From: Chloroflexota bacterium
GTDB taxonomy: Bacteria > Chloroflexota > Anaerolineae > JAAYEA01
Assembly: GCA_012689325.1 (NCBI GenBank)
Contig: JAAYEA010000433.1
Coordinates: forward strand, 1-48,625
DNA length: 48,625 nt
Reading direction: 5' to 3'
A program made the translations under genes and the position numbers. A model generated the notes under the pieces. The model saw only the letters and a program-made list of their open reading frames with translations. It was not told the DNA's origin and made no database searches. Below are positions 1 through 8,283 of this stretch, in pieces (positions within the stretch are counted from its first letter, which is position 1; every line of letters begins with the position of its first letter).

Positions 1-866
1 CGCACATGCGGCAGCGCGGCCAGCTCACCGATCACGTGCGCCACCCGCCTCTCCCAGACGGCCATCTCGGTAGCGTGGTTCTTGCGCGTATACAGCTCCA
101 CCGCCTTGACCACCGCGACGATCTCCTCTTTACCCGCCTTCATCGGGCGTCCGATCGCCATGTTCGGGCTGTCGTTGAGGCGGCAGGCCTCCACCAGATC
201 GGCTCGCCCCAGCACAAAGCCGGTGGACTGCGGCCCGCGGATCGCCTTGCCCCCGCTGAACGCCACCAAATCGGCGCCCTCGCGCACAAAGCGCGCCAGG
301 TTCTCCAGCGGTGGCACCTCCGCGGCGGCGTCCACGATCAGCGGCAATCCCGCCGCATGGGCCAGCTCCGCCACCCTCGGCAGCGGCAGCACCGGCAGCC
401 GGCAGAACCAAGCGAAAGTGGAATAGACTCCCGCGGCGTCCGGCCGGCGCAGAGCGCTCGCCAGTTCATCCTCATCGGCTGCCACGTCCACAAAGCTGGC
501 TCCCGTCAGCCGCAGCGCCTGGTCGAATGGGTTGTGGTGTGGCCGCTGGATGACAAACATGTTTCTCATTCCAGTCGTATCCGGCAGGCGGGCGATCCTT
601 TCGCCATCCGCCCCGGTCATGCAAGCCGCCGCCATCAGGGCGATCCCCGCCGCGGCGCCTGAGGTGACGTGCGCCGCCTCCACGCCGACCAGCTCAGCGA
701 TCCGCTTCCCCGCCGCCAGGTGGAGCTCGCTCATGTCCACAAAGGCTCGGCTGGCCGCCGCCATAGCATCCGTCACCTCGGGCAGCATCAGCGACCCGCC
801 CAGCGTGGTCAGCGTTCCCCCCGCGTTGATCAGCGGCTCGACGCCCAGTTCGCGATAGACATCCAT
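1..866 (-). CDS. SelA-like PLP-dependent lyase/transferase, 3' end outside window
   Basis: Reading leftward from an ATG at 866, the first 288 residues of a fold-type I PLP enzyme related to selenocysteine synthase (SelA) and the sugar-acid ammonia-lyases of that family are visible. The N-terminus (MDVYRELGVEPLINAGGTL) is typical. The likely PLP lysine lies in FSGGKAIRGPQS, followed by the usual STGFVLG stretch. A strong ribosome site (GGAGGAG) precedes the start. It is the last visible gene of the leftward sulfatase cluster, 18 bases after the preceding stop. Family relatives eliminate ammonia or water from amino-sugar acids or act on Ser-tRNA; with no selenium genes nearby a catabolic role on an amino-sugar or sugar-acid derivative is more likely, but that is inference. 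The C-terminal part (roughly 80-110 residues in relatives) lies beyond base 1. Confidence 0.85.
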   Translation of the reverse strand, partial: MDVYRELGVEPLINAGGTLTTLGGSLMLPEVTDAMAAASRAFVDMSELHLAAGKRIAELVGVEAAHVTSGAAAGIALMAAACMTGADGERIARLPDTTGMRNMFVIQRPHHNPFDQALRLTGASFVDVAADEDELASALRRPDAAGVYSTFAWFCRLPVLPLPRVAELAHAAGLPLIVDAAAEVPPLENLARFVREGADLVAFSGGKAIRGPQSTGFVLGRADLVEACRLNDSPNMAIGRPMKAGKEEIVAVVKAVELYTRKNHATEMAVWERRVAHVIGELAALPHV

Positions 867-884
867 AGGTGGTTCTCCTCCAGG

Positions 885-2282
885 TTAATAGGTCCAGGTG
901 CGCGGCAGCGACCGCTCCATCTGCAACAGGCGCTGCAACAGCCGCAGCCGGGCGTCGTGGAGCGCCTCGGCGTATTCCGCTTCGCCGGCCAGGTTCTGGT
1001 AGCCACCCGGGTCATGCCTCAGATCGAACAGGCTCTCCTTGCCGCTGGCCTCCACCACGTAGCGCAATCCAGGCAGCCGCAAGCTCTTCCAGCCATCGCC
1101 CTCCGTCAGCGCCGAGTCGCGGCCCTCCTGCGCGCGTCCCTCCAGCAGGTCGAGGAACGAACGGCCCTGCAGGTGCGGCGGCGTGGGGATCGCTGCCGCC
1201 GCCAACAGGGTGGGCAACACATCGATCGCCTCCACCACCGCTTCCACCCGGCGGCCCTCCGCAACCACGCCCGGCCAGCGGACGATGAGCGGGGTTCGGC
1301 TGACGCAGTCGTGGCCTGGGTAGCCCTTCCCGTACCGAAGGTGCTCGCCCAGCCACTCCCCGTGGTCCGAGGTAAAGACCACGATGGTCTCGTCGGCTAT
1401 GCCCAGCTCGTCCAGATAGGCCAGCATGCGCCCCACCTGCGCATCCACCTCGCTAACCATGGCATAGTACCCATGCTTGGCGCCGCGCAGCTCGGCGTCC
1501 GTATAGGTGGAGCCCGCGCGCCGGGCCTCGACCTCTGGCGGAAACTGGGGCAAGCTCAGCCGCCCAGGGTCATAGAGGTCGCGGTACTCTTGCGGCGCCA
1601 GGCAAGGGCTATGCGGCGCATAGATCCCGGCGATGCAGAGGAACGGCCCCTCGCGGCGCTGGCGCACGAATTCCATCGTCTGCTCCGCCACAAAGGCGGC
1701 CTGCGTCACGTCCTTGCGCACCGCGGTTTCGATGCCATAGCCGGGTGCGCCTTTGGCCGGGTGTGGGAAATCCTCCAGCGGCCCCACCTCGTCTCGGTAG
1801 ACCTGCGCCGCCGGCGGAAGCACCCGGCTGATGTAAGGCAGTTGATCGGGCGCCTTGCGGCGCACCCAGGCGCGATATACGTCCTCATAGCAGCCCGGCT
1901 CGTCCGATATCTCCATATGGTCAAAGCCATAGTCGGGGTGTATCTGCCGGTGATCGCGGTTGGCGTGCGGCAAAAAGTGGATCTTGCCCACGTTCCCGCT
2001 CACGTAGCCATAGTTGCGCAGAATCCGCGGCAAGGTGATCGCATCCTCCGGGACCGGCGAGCCGTTCTTCAGGCTGCCGACGGTGGAGGGGTACTGCCCC
2101 AGGAGAAAGCTGGCACGGCTGGGCATGCAGACGGGGTTCTGCACATAGTGGTGCAAAAAGGTCGCGCCCTGCGCGGCCAGCCGATCCAGGTTCGGCGTGA
2201 TGACTTCCTCGTTGCCGTTAGCCCCCACAGCATCCCATCGTTGCTGATCCGTCTGGATGATCAGGATGTTCGGTCGCTTCAT
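885..2282 (-). CDS. Sulfatase (formylglycine-dependent), cytoplasmic
   Basis: A 465-residue type I sulfatase that hydrolyses sulfate esters. The metal-binding N-terminus carries D12 in IIQTDQQRWD. The cysteine to be converted to formylglycine is C52 in VCMPSRASF, matching the C-x-P-S-R signature. K100 and H102 follow in NVGKIH, and the second metal site is TSDHGEW near residue 305 with K319 downstream. The protein begins directly with MKRPNILII, so there is no signal peptide and it should act in the cytoplasm, needing an anaerobic or aerobic formylglycine-generating enzyme encoded elsewhere. It sits between an SGNH hydrolase (35 bases upstream) and the SelA-like gene (18 bases downstream). 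The sulfated substrate cannot be read from sequence; a glycan is likely given the neighbours. Confidence 0.92.
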   Translation of the reverse strand: MKRPNILIIQTDQQRWDAVGANGNEEVITPNLDRLAAQGATFLHHYVQNPVCMPSRASFLLGQYPSTVGSLKNGSPVPEDAITLPRILRNYGYVSGNVGKIHFLPHANRDHRQIHPDYGFDHMEISDEPGCYEDVYRAWVRRKAPDQLPYISRVLPPAAQVYRDEVGPLEDFPHPAKGAPGYGIETAVRKDVTQAAFVAEQTMEFVRQRREGPFLCIAGIYAPHSPCLAPQEYRDLYDPGRLSLPQFPPEVEARRAGSTYTDAELRGAKHGYYAMVSEVDAQVGRMLAYLDELGIADETIVVFTSDHGEWLGEHLRYGKGYPGHDCVSRTPLIVRWPGVVAEGRRVEAVVEAIDVLPTLLAAAAIPTPPHLQGRSFLDLLEGRAQEGRDSALTEGDGWKSLRLPGLRYVVEASGKESLFDLRHDPGGYQNLAGEAEYAEALHDARLRLLQRLLQMERSLPRTWTY

Positions 2283-2317
2283 GTGATGTCTCTCCAGCCT
2301 TTCGCGCGACTGGCCGC

Positions 2318-3304
2318 CTATACGAAGTAGCGACGCGCCGCCACGTCGAGAAAGCTGCGGCCCATGATCCGATACCCCTCGGCGTTCGGGTGCAGCTCGT
2401 CCGGCAACAGGCGGCCCAGGTCCTCTCCAAAGACGGCGAGGCCGTTCACATAGTGCACGTTCCTATCGCCATGCGCCTGCATCGCCGCCACTGCCTCCGC
2501 CACCTCCTCGCGCATGGCCTGCAGCGTGAAACCCACGGCATTGAGCGCCGTCTCCCGCGGCGGCGAGTAGATGGGCGACATGATCACGAAAGGCGTATCA
2601 GGGTGCTTCTCTCGCACGATCTCGGCAAACCCGATGATCCCCCAGCGAAAGGTCCGCGGCCCCAGCGACGCCCCGCCATAGATGTTGATCCCCACGCACA
2701 TGGAAAGGTAATCCGCGGGCAGATCCCGCATCAGTCGCGCGATCAGCGGGTCCAGGTGGCACTGCCCGCCAAAGCCCAGCGACGTCAGGTGCAGCCCCAT
2801 CTGGCGCGCCACGATGGCGGGCCAGGTCTGCGTCGGCGAGGCGGCAGTCCGGCAATGGGTGATCGAGCTGCCGTAGGTGATCCAACGAGGCCGCGTGTCC
2901 TCAGCCTGGACCAAGGTCGCCCCCTCGCTCAACTCCAGCCCTTGCAGCTTCAGCAGATCCGCCTGCGGCAGCCACAGCTCGATGAGCTTGTCTCGCGAAG
3001 CCAGCCCATCGAAGCGAAAGCTCTGCTGTCCTTCCAGCGGGCAGGATCCGACGAACTCGCCATCGCAACAGATGTCGATGGGCGCCATGTCGGGGGCGGG
3101 AACGAACGCGCCGGCCACATGGGTGGTGTCGCTGCGGAAGGCGAGCCGCACCCCGGAAGGCATGGCCGCCCGGATCAGCAGCTGGTCGTTATAGAGCATC
3201 CGGTCGGCATGCGGGATGCGCCAGGGCATGACCCACCCGTCTCCTTGCTCGACCGAGACGGCGCCCGGCCAGGTCAGACGGGGATCACCGGGATGAACGA
3301 ACAT
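2318..3304 (-). CDS. SGNH/GDSL-type hydrolase with N-terminal beta-sandwich
   Basis: A 328-residue esterase-type protein. The first ~150 residues look like an all-beta accessory domain of the kind found in SsfX3-like enzymes. The C-terminal half is an SGNH fold: the nucleophile block is WITYGSSITHC (Ser in the GDS-like position), block III is MCVGINIYGG, and the acid/base pair is in PDELHPNAEGY near the C-terminus. The reading frame stays open further upstream, but the ATG at 3304 is chosen because homology begins there and the extension would run into the upstream sulfatase gene; only 4 bases separate the two. SGNH enzymes remove acetyl or other acyl groups, often from carbohydrates. Paired with two sulfatases, O-deacylation of a sulfated sugar is a reasonable inference. 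Confidence 0.85.
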   Translation of the reverse strand: MFVHPGDPRLTWPGAVSVEQGDGWVMPWRIPHADRMLYNDQLLIRAAMPSGVRLAFRSDTTHVAGAFVPAPDMAPIDICCDGEFVGSCPLEGQQSFRFDGLASRDKLIELWLPQADLLKLQGLELSEGATLVQAEDTRPRWITYGSSITHCRTAASPTQTWPAIVARQMGLHLTSLGFGGQCHLDPLIARLMRDLPADYLSMCVGINIYGGASLGPRTFRWGIIGFAEIVREKHPDTPFVIMSPIYSPPRETALNAVGFTLQAMREEVAEAVAAMQAHGDRNVHYVNGLAVFGEDLGRLLPDELHPNAEGYRIMGRSFLDVAARRYFV

Positions 3305-3308
3305 GGAC

Positions 3309-4775
3309 TCACTCCTCCAATGCAATGGCCGGCCCCCAGGGCGCCAGAGCCACCGTGATATAGCGGTTGAACAGGTGATCTCGTTGTTGGTCGGCAAAGC
3401 GCCACATGCGCTTCACCAGCTCGCGCTTGATCCCCTGGTAGCCCGGGTGCTCACTCAGGTTTCGCATCTCGTGGGGATCGTTGCGCAGGTCATAGAGCTC
3501 ATCATAGTCAAAGCCGTTATAGACATACTTGAACTGGTGCGTCATGGTCACGCGCTGGGTGTAGTAAAGCTCGACGCCGTTGAACTGGGAGTGAAAGGCG
3601 TCGGGCCAGTCCACGGGGGTCTCGCCGCGCAGGATCGGCAGCACGCTACGCCCGGCCGTGCGCTCCGGCGCCGCCAGCCCCGCCAGATCCAGGAACGTCG
3701 GCGCCCAGTCGGCATGCGTGACGAACGCCTCCACTGCTCGCCCGGGCTGGGCCAGTCCCTTCGGCCAGCGGACGATGGCGGGGACATGATAGGCCTCGCG
3801 GAACGCCGGCACCCCCTTGGCAAAGAGGCCGTGCGCCCCGCCATAGTCGCCATGGTCGCTGATCCGCAGCACCAGCGTGTCGTCCGACTGGCCGGTGGCT
3901 GCCAGCGCCTCCAGCACCTCTCCAAACATCATGTCGAGCATGGTGCAATAGGCGTAGTAGTGCTTGATCGCCTCGCGGACCTCCTCGGGCCCAAGCTGGC
4001 TCCAGACCTGCTCGCGCACCCGCTGGTAGATCCGCGGCTTGTCCGCCAGGCTGTCATGGTAGCTGGGCGGCAATGGGATCTCGATCCCGTCGTACATGCG
4101 CACGAACCGCTCCGGGACGATATAAGGGTCGTGCGGGCCGCTCGGACCCACAAAGAGCACCCACGGCTGCCCAGCATCGGCCAGACGCGGCAACGCCTCG
4201 ATGGCTGAGCGCACCACCGCATAGTCGCGGTGCTCCTCATGGCCCTTGGGGCCGGCGGTGGGATAGGAGCCATAGAGCCGATAGTTGCCCCAGCCAGGGC
4301 GGAGCACCTCTCCGGGCTGGCGCTCCCCCGGGGCCAGGTCGCCAGCCGCCTTGCCCTCGCGCCACAGGCTCAGGTCGGCGTCGTGGCTATTGCCCTTGAC
4401 GGCCGTCACGTCCAGCTCCTCCCAGCCTCGGTCCGCCGGGTTCTCGTCGGCGCTGACGTGCCACTTGCCCGCATAGGCCAGGTGGTAGCCCACCTCGCGC
4501 AGCCGCTCGCTGAAGGTAACCACACCCTCCTTCAGCCCCGAGTGGATGCGCGTGGTGGTGAGCACATTGTTGTAGACCCCATGGCGGCTTGGGTAGAGGC
4601 CCGTCATAAAGGTCGCCCGCGACGGGCAGCAGTGCGCCGCGGGGGTGTAGGCCTGGCGGAACGAGATGCCCTCCTCCGCCAGCCGCGCCGCATGAGGCGC
4701 AATGCAGGGGCTCCCCTCGCTCAGCACGTCCCCGCGTTCGTGGTCGGTCATGTAGATCAGGATATTCGGTGGCAT
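3309..4775 (-). CDS. Sulfatase (formylglycine-dependent), cytoplasmic
   Basis: A 488-residue type I sulfatase, distinct from its neighbour at 885-2282. The N-terminus MPPNILIYMTDHERGD supplies the first metal ligand (D11). The formylglycine cysteine is C49 in AHCCPSRATF, in the C-x-P-S-R context. The second metal site is ISDHGDYGGAHG, followed by FAKG with the conserved lysine. The frame is open 45 residues further upstream, but that extension overlaps the ADP-ribosylglycohydrolase gene; the ATG at 4775 has AGGGAG eight bases before it. No signal peptide, hence cytoplasmic. Together with the adjacent SGNH hydrolase (4-base gap) it forms a desulfation/deacylation pair within one operon. Substrate unknown. 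Confidence 0.92.
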   Translation of the reverse strand: MPPNILIYMTDHERGDVLSEGSPCIAPHAARLAEEGISFRQAYTPAAHCCPSRATFMTGLYPSRHGVYNNVLTTTRIHSGLKEGVVTFSERLREVGYHLAYAGKWHVSADENPADRGWEELDVTAVKGNSHDADLSLWREGKAAGDLAPGERQPGEVLRPGWGNYRLYGSYPTAGPKGHEEHRDYAVVRSAIEALPRLADAGQPWVLFVGPSGPHDPYIVPERFVRMYDGIEIPLPPSYHDSLADKPRIYQRVREQVWSQLGPEEVREAIKHYYAYCTMLDMMFGEVLEALAATGQSDDTLVLRISDHGDYGGAHGLFAKGVPAFREAYHVPAIVRWPKGLAQPGRAVEAFVTHADWAPTFLDLAGLAAPERTAGRSVLPILRGETPVDWPDAFHSQFNGVELYYTQRVTMTHQFKYVYNGFDYDELYDLRNDPHEMRNLSEHPGYQGIKRELVKRMWRFADQQRDHLFNRYITVALAPWGPAIALEE

Positions 4776-4792
4776 CGATACTCGCTCCCTTG

Positions 4793-6148
4793 CTAGCCGT
4801 TTCTGACCCGCTCGATCACCCCCATCGTCTCGCGCGCCAGGTCGGCGACGCGCACGCGATGGTACCCGGCAACTCCCGTCTCTAGCGTGTCGTGCACCGG
4901 CGCAGTCCACCGCTCGGGCAGCCGCTTAGCGCCGAGCATCGCGCCGACGATGGAGCCCACCGTCGCCCCGTTGCAGTCCGTGTCGAAGCAGGCCTGCACC
5001 GCCCGGCAGATGGACAGCCCGTAATCCCTCTCACCCCACAGCAGCCCGATCGCCACCACCATGGCGTTGCTGATGGTATGGCACCAATCGTGCGCGTGGT
5101 TCTCGTCCCAGCGCGCATGCAGCCGCTCGGCGGCAGCGTCATAGTCGATGCCCTCCACACGCCACGCCAGGACCTCCTGGATCGCTTCAGCCAGTCGGGA
5201 GCGCTCCGGGATCTGGGCCAGCCCCGCCGCGATGATCTGCGACACGTCATCGCTAACGAGGGCGGCGGCTAGCATCGCCGCCACCCACATCTCGCCATAG
5301 ATGCCGTTCTTGACGTGCGAGATGCTGGCATCGCGCCAGGCCAACTCGGCGGCCAGTTCAGGGTTCCCCGGCGCGGCATAGCCGAACATGTCCGCGCGGA
5401 TTTGAGCGCCGATCCACTCCCGGTAGGGGTTGCGAACCACCGCCGAGCGCGGAGGCGGGATCAGTTGGCAGAGGTTGCGGTAGGCGACGCGCTCTGCCGT
5501 GCAAGTCCGCAGGATCGGGATGTTGTTCAGCCAGAAGGTCGCCACATCGGTGGGCGCAAAACCTGGCCCGTACTTGCTCAGGATAGCGAGGCCGGTGGCC
5601 GTATAGTTGGTATCATCGTCTTCGGGCATGTGGTCAACGGTGTCAATGAATGCGCGTGCGGGAGAGAGCTCGTATCGCTCGCGCACCGCCTGGGGCACCG
5701 CCAACGTGAAATAGTCGCTCAGCGGCCAGCGCCCCGCGTCCTTCAGGTACCCCCACATCCGCGGGCGCCGCCAGCCTTCCACCGGCTTGCCCAACAAGCA
5801 GCCACAGACTCGGCCCAGCCAGGCGCCGTACACACGGTCCAGCAGCCCCTCGTCGCTGGCCGGCAGGACTCGCCAGGGCTCGCCCTTCGGCCGCCGCGCC
5901 CGGATTTCCTCCAGGTCCGACGGCTCCTCGTAGCCATAGTCGCCCCTCAGGGGCAGCGCCGCGGCCTTGTCTAGCAGCGTCTGGGCCGCTGGCTGATTGC
6001 GCCGGTCCTCCAGATCGAGCGCCCGCACGCGCGCGAACTCGGCCGCCAGAGGCGCAGGATCCTTGCCCTCCTCGATGCACTGTTTCCACTCGATATCCAG
6101 ATCGGTGCGGCTGATGTAAAGCCATCTGTGATTCCAGAATGACGACAC
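4793..6148 (-). CDS. ADP-ribosylglycohydrolase-fold protein
   Basis: A 451-residue member of the ADP-ribosylglycohydrolase (DraG/ARH) family. The core begins near residue 100 (LLDRVYGAWLGRVCGCLLGKPVEG). The first metal-binding acidic cluster is MPEDDDTNYT (Asp 177-179). The C-terminal metal motif is FDTDCNGATVGSIVGAMLGA. An N-terminal extension of about 100 residues rich in charged residues precedes the core and is not typical. Translation starts at GTG 6148, five bases after a strong AGGAGGTGAC site. It is the first gene of the leftward operon and has its own promoter (6216-6243). In sugar-catabolic clusters such proteins probably cleave N- or O-glycosidic bonds of small molecules rather than ADP-ribosylated proteins; this is inference. 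Confidence 0.88.
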   Translation of the reverse strand: MSSFWNHRWLYISRTDLDIEWKQCIEEGKDPAPLAAEFARVRALDLEDRRNQPAAQTLLDKAAALPLRGDYGYEEPSDLEEIRARRPKGEPWRVLPASDEGLLDRVYGAWLGRVCGCLLGKPVEGWRRPRMWGYLKDAGRWPLSDYFTLAVPQAVRERYELSPARAFIDTVDHMPEDDDTNYTATGLAILSKYGPGFAPTDVATFWLNNIPILRTCTAERVAYRNLCQLIPPPRSAVVRNPYREWIGAQIRADMFGYAAPGNPELAAELAWRDASISHVKNGIYGEMWVAAMLAAALVSDDVSQIIAAGLAQIPERSRLAEAIQEVLAWRVEGIDYDAAAERLHARWDENHAHDWCHTISNAMVVAIGLLWGERDYGLSICRAVQACFDTDCNGATVGSIVGAMLGAKRLPERWTAPVHDTLETGVAGYHRVRVADLARETMGVIERVRNG

Positions 6149-6215
6149 GCGTCACCTCCTGACCGAATCTCGCCCGGGCGGGGCAACGCTTGCCCGCTGG
6201 CGCGCTGCCGCGATC

Positions 6216-6243
6216 ATGATACCATCTTGCACCGAATCGCCAA
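6216..6243 (-). promoter_or_regulatory. Promoter of the leftward sulfatase operon
   Basis: On the minus strand, a -35 box TTGGCG (6238-6243) and a -10 box TATCAT (6216-6221) are separated by 16 bases. Transcription would begin near 6209 and leave a leader of about 60 bases before the GTG at 6148. Its -35 box is the exact mirror image of the -35 box of the rightward promoter at 6262-6290. Confidence 0.6.
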
Positions 6244-6272
6244 ACCTGCAGGCTCGCGCGCTTGGCGATTCG
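6233..6272. promoter_or_regulatory. Operator-like 11-bp inverted repeat between divergent promoters
   Basis: CGAATCGCCAA at 6233-6243 and its perfect reverse complement TTGGCGATTCG at 6262-6272 flank 18 bases, which include the palindrome CCTGCAGG at 6245-6252. Each arm contains the -35 box of one of the two divergent promoters, so one protein binding this site could control both operons together. No regulator gene lies next to it in the window. Confidence 0.55.
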
Positions 6273-6290
6273 CGACACCCGTGTTACACT
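6262..6290 (+). promoter_or_regulatory. Promoter of the rightward dehydrogenase/amidohydrolase operon
   Basis: TTGGCG at 6262-6267, a 17-base spacer and TACACT at 6285-6290. Expected start of transcription is near 6297, about 95 bases before the ATG at 6392. Confidence 0.65.
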
Positions 6291-6297
6291 GCCGCTT

Positions 6298-6376
6298 GAG
6301 GCGCCAGCGAGTGCGCAGCGGCGGCCACCCCTGCGGTCTGGGTCAGAACCGCGGGCGCACACTGGTTATCCGCCTC
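6298..6376 (+). promoter_or_regulatory. Possible structured 5' leader before the dehydrogenase gene
   Basis: The predicted untranslated leader can fold into one long nested hairpin: GAGGCG (6298-6303) with CGCCTC (6371-6376), CCAG (6304-6307) with CTGG (6362-6365), GTGCGC (6311-6316) with GCGCAC (6355-6360), and CTGCGGT (6331-6337) with ACCGCGG (6348-6354, one G-U pair). The structure starts at the expected transcript start and ends just before the AGGAGGT ribosome site. It does not match any riboswitch class that I recognise. Confidence 0.3.
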
Positions 6377-6391
6377 AGGAAGGAGGTCAAG

Positions 6392-7486
6392 ATGAAGGTT
6401 CTGATCTACGGCGCGGGCGTCATCGGCAGCCTCTATGCGGCGCGGCTCAAGCAAGGCGGCCATGATGTGACGCTGCTGGCGCGAGGCCAGCGCCTCGCCG
6501 ACCTCCGCAAGCGCGGCCTCGAGATGGAAGACCTGATCACCGGCGAACGACTGACCATGACCATCGACGCGGTGGACGCATTGGGCCCCGAGGATCGCTA
6601 TGACCTGGTCATCACGCTGGTGCCCAAGCATTGCGTAGCCGAGATCCTGCCGGCGCTCTCTGCTAACCACCTGGTTCCCTGCATCCTGTTCCTCGGTAAC
6701 AACGCCGCCGGGCCCGAGGCGCTGGCCGCCGCCGTGGGCCGCGAGCGCGTCCTTATGGGCTTCCCCGGCGCAGCGGGCACGCGGGAAGGCAACCTCGTGC
6801 GCTTCATGGACTCGCGGAAGGGGCGCCGCTTTCCGGTGATCGTCGGCGCGCCGTATCCCGAAGCAACTGCGCGCCTGCCCGAGGCCATGGCCCTGTTTCG
6901 GCAGGCGGGCACCCCGGCGCTGCTCGAGCGCCGCATCGACGACTGGCTCAAGTCGCATGCCGCCTTTATCCTGCCGTTGGCCGGCGCGACTTATATGACC
7001 GACATGGACGTCGCGCGCCTGGCCGATACTCGCGACGCCTTGGTGATGCTGGCTCGCAGCCTGCGGGAAAGCATGGGCGCGCTGCGCGCTGCCGGCGTCA
7101 CGGCCACACCCTTCTTTTTCCGGCTCCTCCGTTGGCTGCCGGAGCCGCTCCTGGTGTATGTCGCGCGACGCCGCTTGCGCACCCCCGCCGCGCAGCACGG
7201 CCTCTCCCATGCGCACGGTGCTCGTCAAGAGCTCGCGCACCTCGCCCAGGAGTTCAGTGAGCTGTCCAGCGCCTCCGGATACTCGATGCCGATCACCGAT
7301 TTCCTGTGCGCCCACATCGCCCCCGAGGCGGAGCCGCTGCCCGGAGGTTCCACGCAACTGCCCCTGGACTGGCGTGGCGTGTGGCGCGACGTGGCCCTGC
7401 TGATGGGGGCAGCGGCCGTCTGGACCATGGTCCGCATCTATCGCCGCGAGCGGCGCGCGCTCGCCCGTGAAACCCGCGAGTTGTGA
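6392..7486 (+). CDS. Ketopantoate reductase-family dehydrogenase (ApbA/PanE-like)
   Basis: A 364-residue NAD(P)-dependent oxidoreductase. The Rossmann motif GAGVIGSLYAARL starts at residue 7, and residues LLAR at the end of the second strand suggest NADP preference. A helical C-terminal domain follows, longer than in true PanE (~300 residues), ending in a hydrophobic stretch and a basic tail. An open frame extends 55 codons upstream, but the ATG at 6392 has AGGAGGT five to seven bases before it and starts at the homology. As the first gene of an operon with amidohydrolases it probably oxidises or reduces a 2-hydroxy/2-keto acid or a sugar derivative; pantothenate synthesis is not indicated by the neighbours. 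Confidence 0.85.
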   Translation: MKVLIYGAGVIGSLYAARLKQGGHDVTLLARGQRLADLRKRGLEMEDLITGERLTMTIDAVDALGPEDRYDLVITLVPKHCVAEILPALSANHLVPCILFLGNNAAGPEALAAAVGRERVLMGFPGAAGTREGNLVRFMDSRKGRRFPVIVGAPYPEATARLPEAMALFRQAGTPALLERRIDDWLKSHAAFILPLAGATYMTDMDVARLADTRDALVMLARSLRESMGALRAAGVTATPFFFRLLRWLPEPLLVYVARRRLRTPAAQHGLSHAHGARQELAHLAQEFSELSSASGYSMPITDFLCAHIAPEAEPLPGGSTQLPLDWRGVWRDVALLMGAAAVWTMVRIYRRERRALARETREL

Positions 7487-7503
7487 GCCAAGAGGTGTCC
7501 ATC

Positions 7504-8283
7504 GTGATACTGGATCTCAACGTCTATCTCGGCCAGTGGCCCTTCCGGCGATTGCGCCATGGGGGGACGGAGGGCGTTCACCGCCTCTTGGCCCGCACCG
7601 GCGCCAGCCAAGCCTTGGCCGCGCCCCTCCAGGGCATCTTTTACAAGAATCCCGCGGAGGGCGTCCGCGAGATGCTCGACGAGCTGGGGATCGACCACCC
7701 AGACCTGCTGCCCCTGGCGATGGTGAACCCCGCCTTCCCCGGCTGGGAACGCGATCTCCGCCAGATGGCCGAGGAATGGGGCTGCGTCGCCTGCGGGCTG
7801 GCGCCCATCTACCACGGCTACCGCGTCTATGACGATGGCGCCGCGGCGCTCTGCGGCGCGCTGCGAGAGCTGGGGCTCCCAGCGGTGCTCTTCGTCCGGC
7901 TGCAAGACGAGCGCTCGCATCCGCTGCTCATGCAAGTGCCCGCCCTGCCCACCGACGACATGGCCTATCTGCTGAAGGCCTTTCCCGACCTGCCCATCGC
8001 CATCTGCAACGCCAACCTGCCCGCGGAGGCGACGCCCCTTGCCCCCCTCCTCGGCGATCGCGCCGCGACGCTCTTCACCACCTCCTACAAGTCGCTCCAA
8101 CTGGCGCGTATGGTGGAGGTCTTGGGCGCAGAGCATCTCGCCTATGGCTCGGGCCTGCCCCTCTATTACCCCGAGTCCGCCCTGCTGCAAGTGCAACGGG
8201 CCGATATCGGCGAGGCGGCACGCGCGTCCATCATCGGCGGCAACGCGCGCGCACTTCTGGGCCTGGGAGGCGCCCCATGCTGA
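7504..8283 (+). CDS. Amidohydrolase-fold protein lacking metal ligands (likely pseudoenzyme)
   Basis: A 259-residue protein with the overall layout of the amidohydrolase-2 TIM-barrel family, but the catalytic positions are gone. The N-terminal H-x-H is replaced by ILDLNVYLG. The later barrel histidines are missing (AVLFVRLQDE, IAICNANLP). The usual GSD aspartate is replaced in YGSGLPLYYPES. Start: GTG at 7504 has AGAGGTG seven bases upstream; GTG 7483, overlapping the previous stop, is an alternative adding seven residues. It overlaps the following intact amidohydrolase gene by seven bases, so the two are surely co-translated. A structural or regulatory partner of that enzyme is plausible. 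Confidence 0.75.
   Translation: MILDLNVYLGQWPFRRLRHGGTEGVHRLLARTGASQALAAPLQGIFYKNPAEGVREMLDELGIDHPDLLPLAMVNPAFPGWERDLRQMAEEWGCVACGLAPIYHGYRVYDDGAAALCGALRELGLPAVLFVRLQDERSHPLLMQVPALPTDDMAYLLKAFPDLPIAICNANLPAEATPLAPLLGDRAATLFTTSYKSLQLARMVEVLGAEHLAYGSGLPLYYPESALLQVQRADIGEAARASIIGGNARALLGLGGAPC

Noticed and set aside
669-2330. Long open frame on the plus strand opposite the first sulfatase (553 codons)
   Set aside because: It has no recognisable domain, is rich in Arg/Ala/His as expected for GC-rich antisense, and the minus strand encodes a clear sulfatase.
6245-6252. CCTGCAGG palindrome as an attachment site
   Set aside because: An eight-base palindrome is expected by chance in GC-rich DNA, and there is no integrase or flanking repeat.
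6392-7486. True panE (ketopantoate reductase)
   Set aside because: Longer than PanE, no pantothenate genes nearby, and the operon context is catabolic; kept as family-level only.
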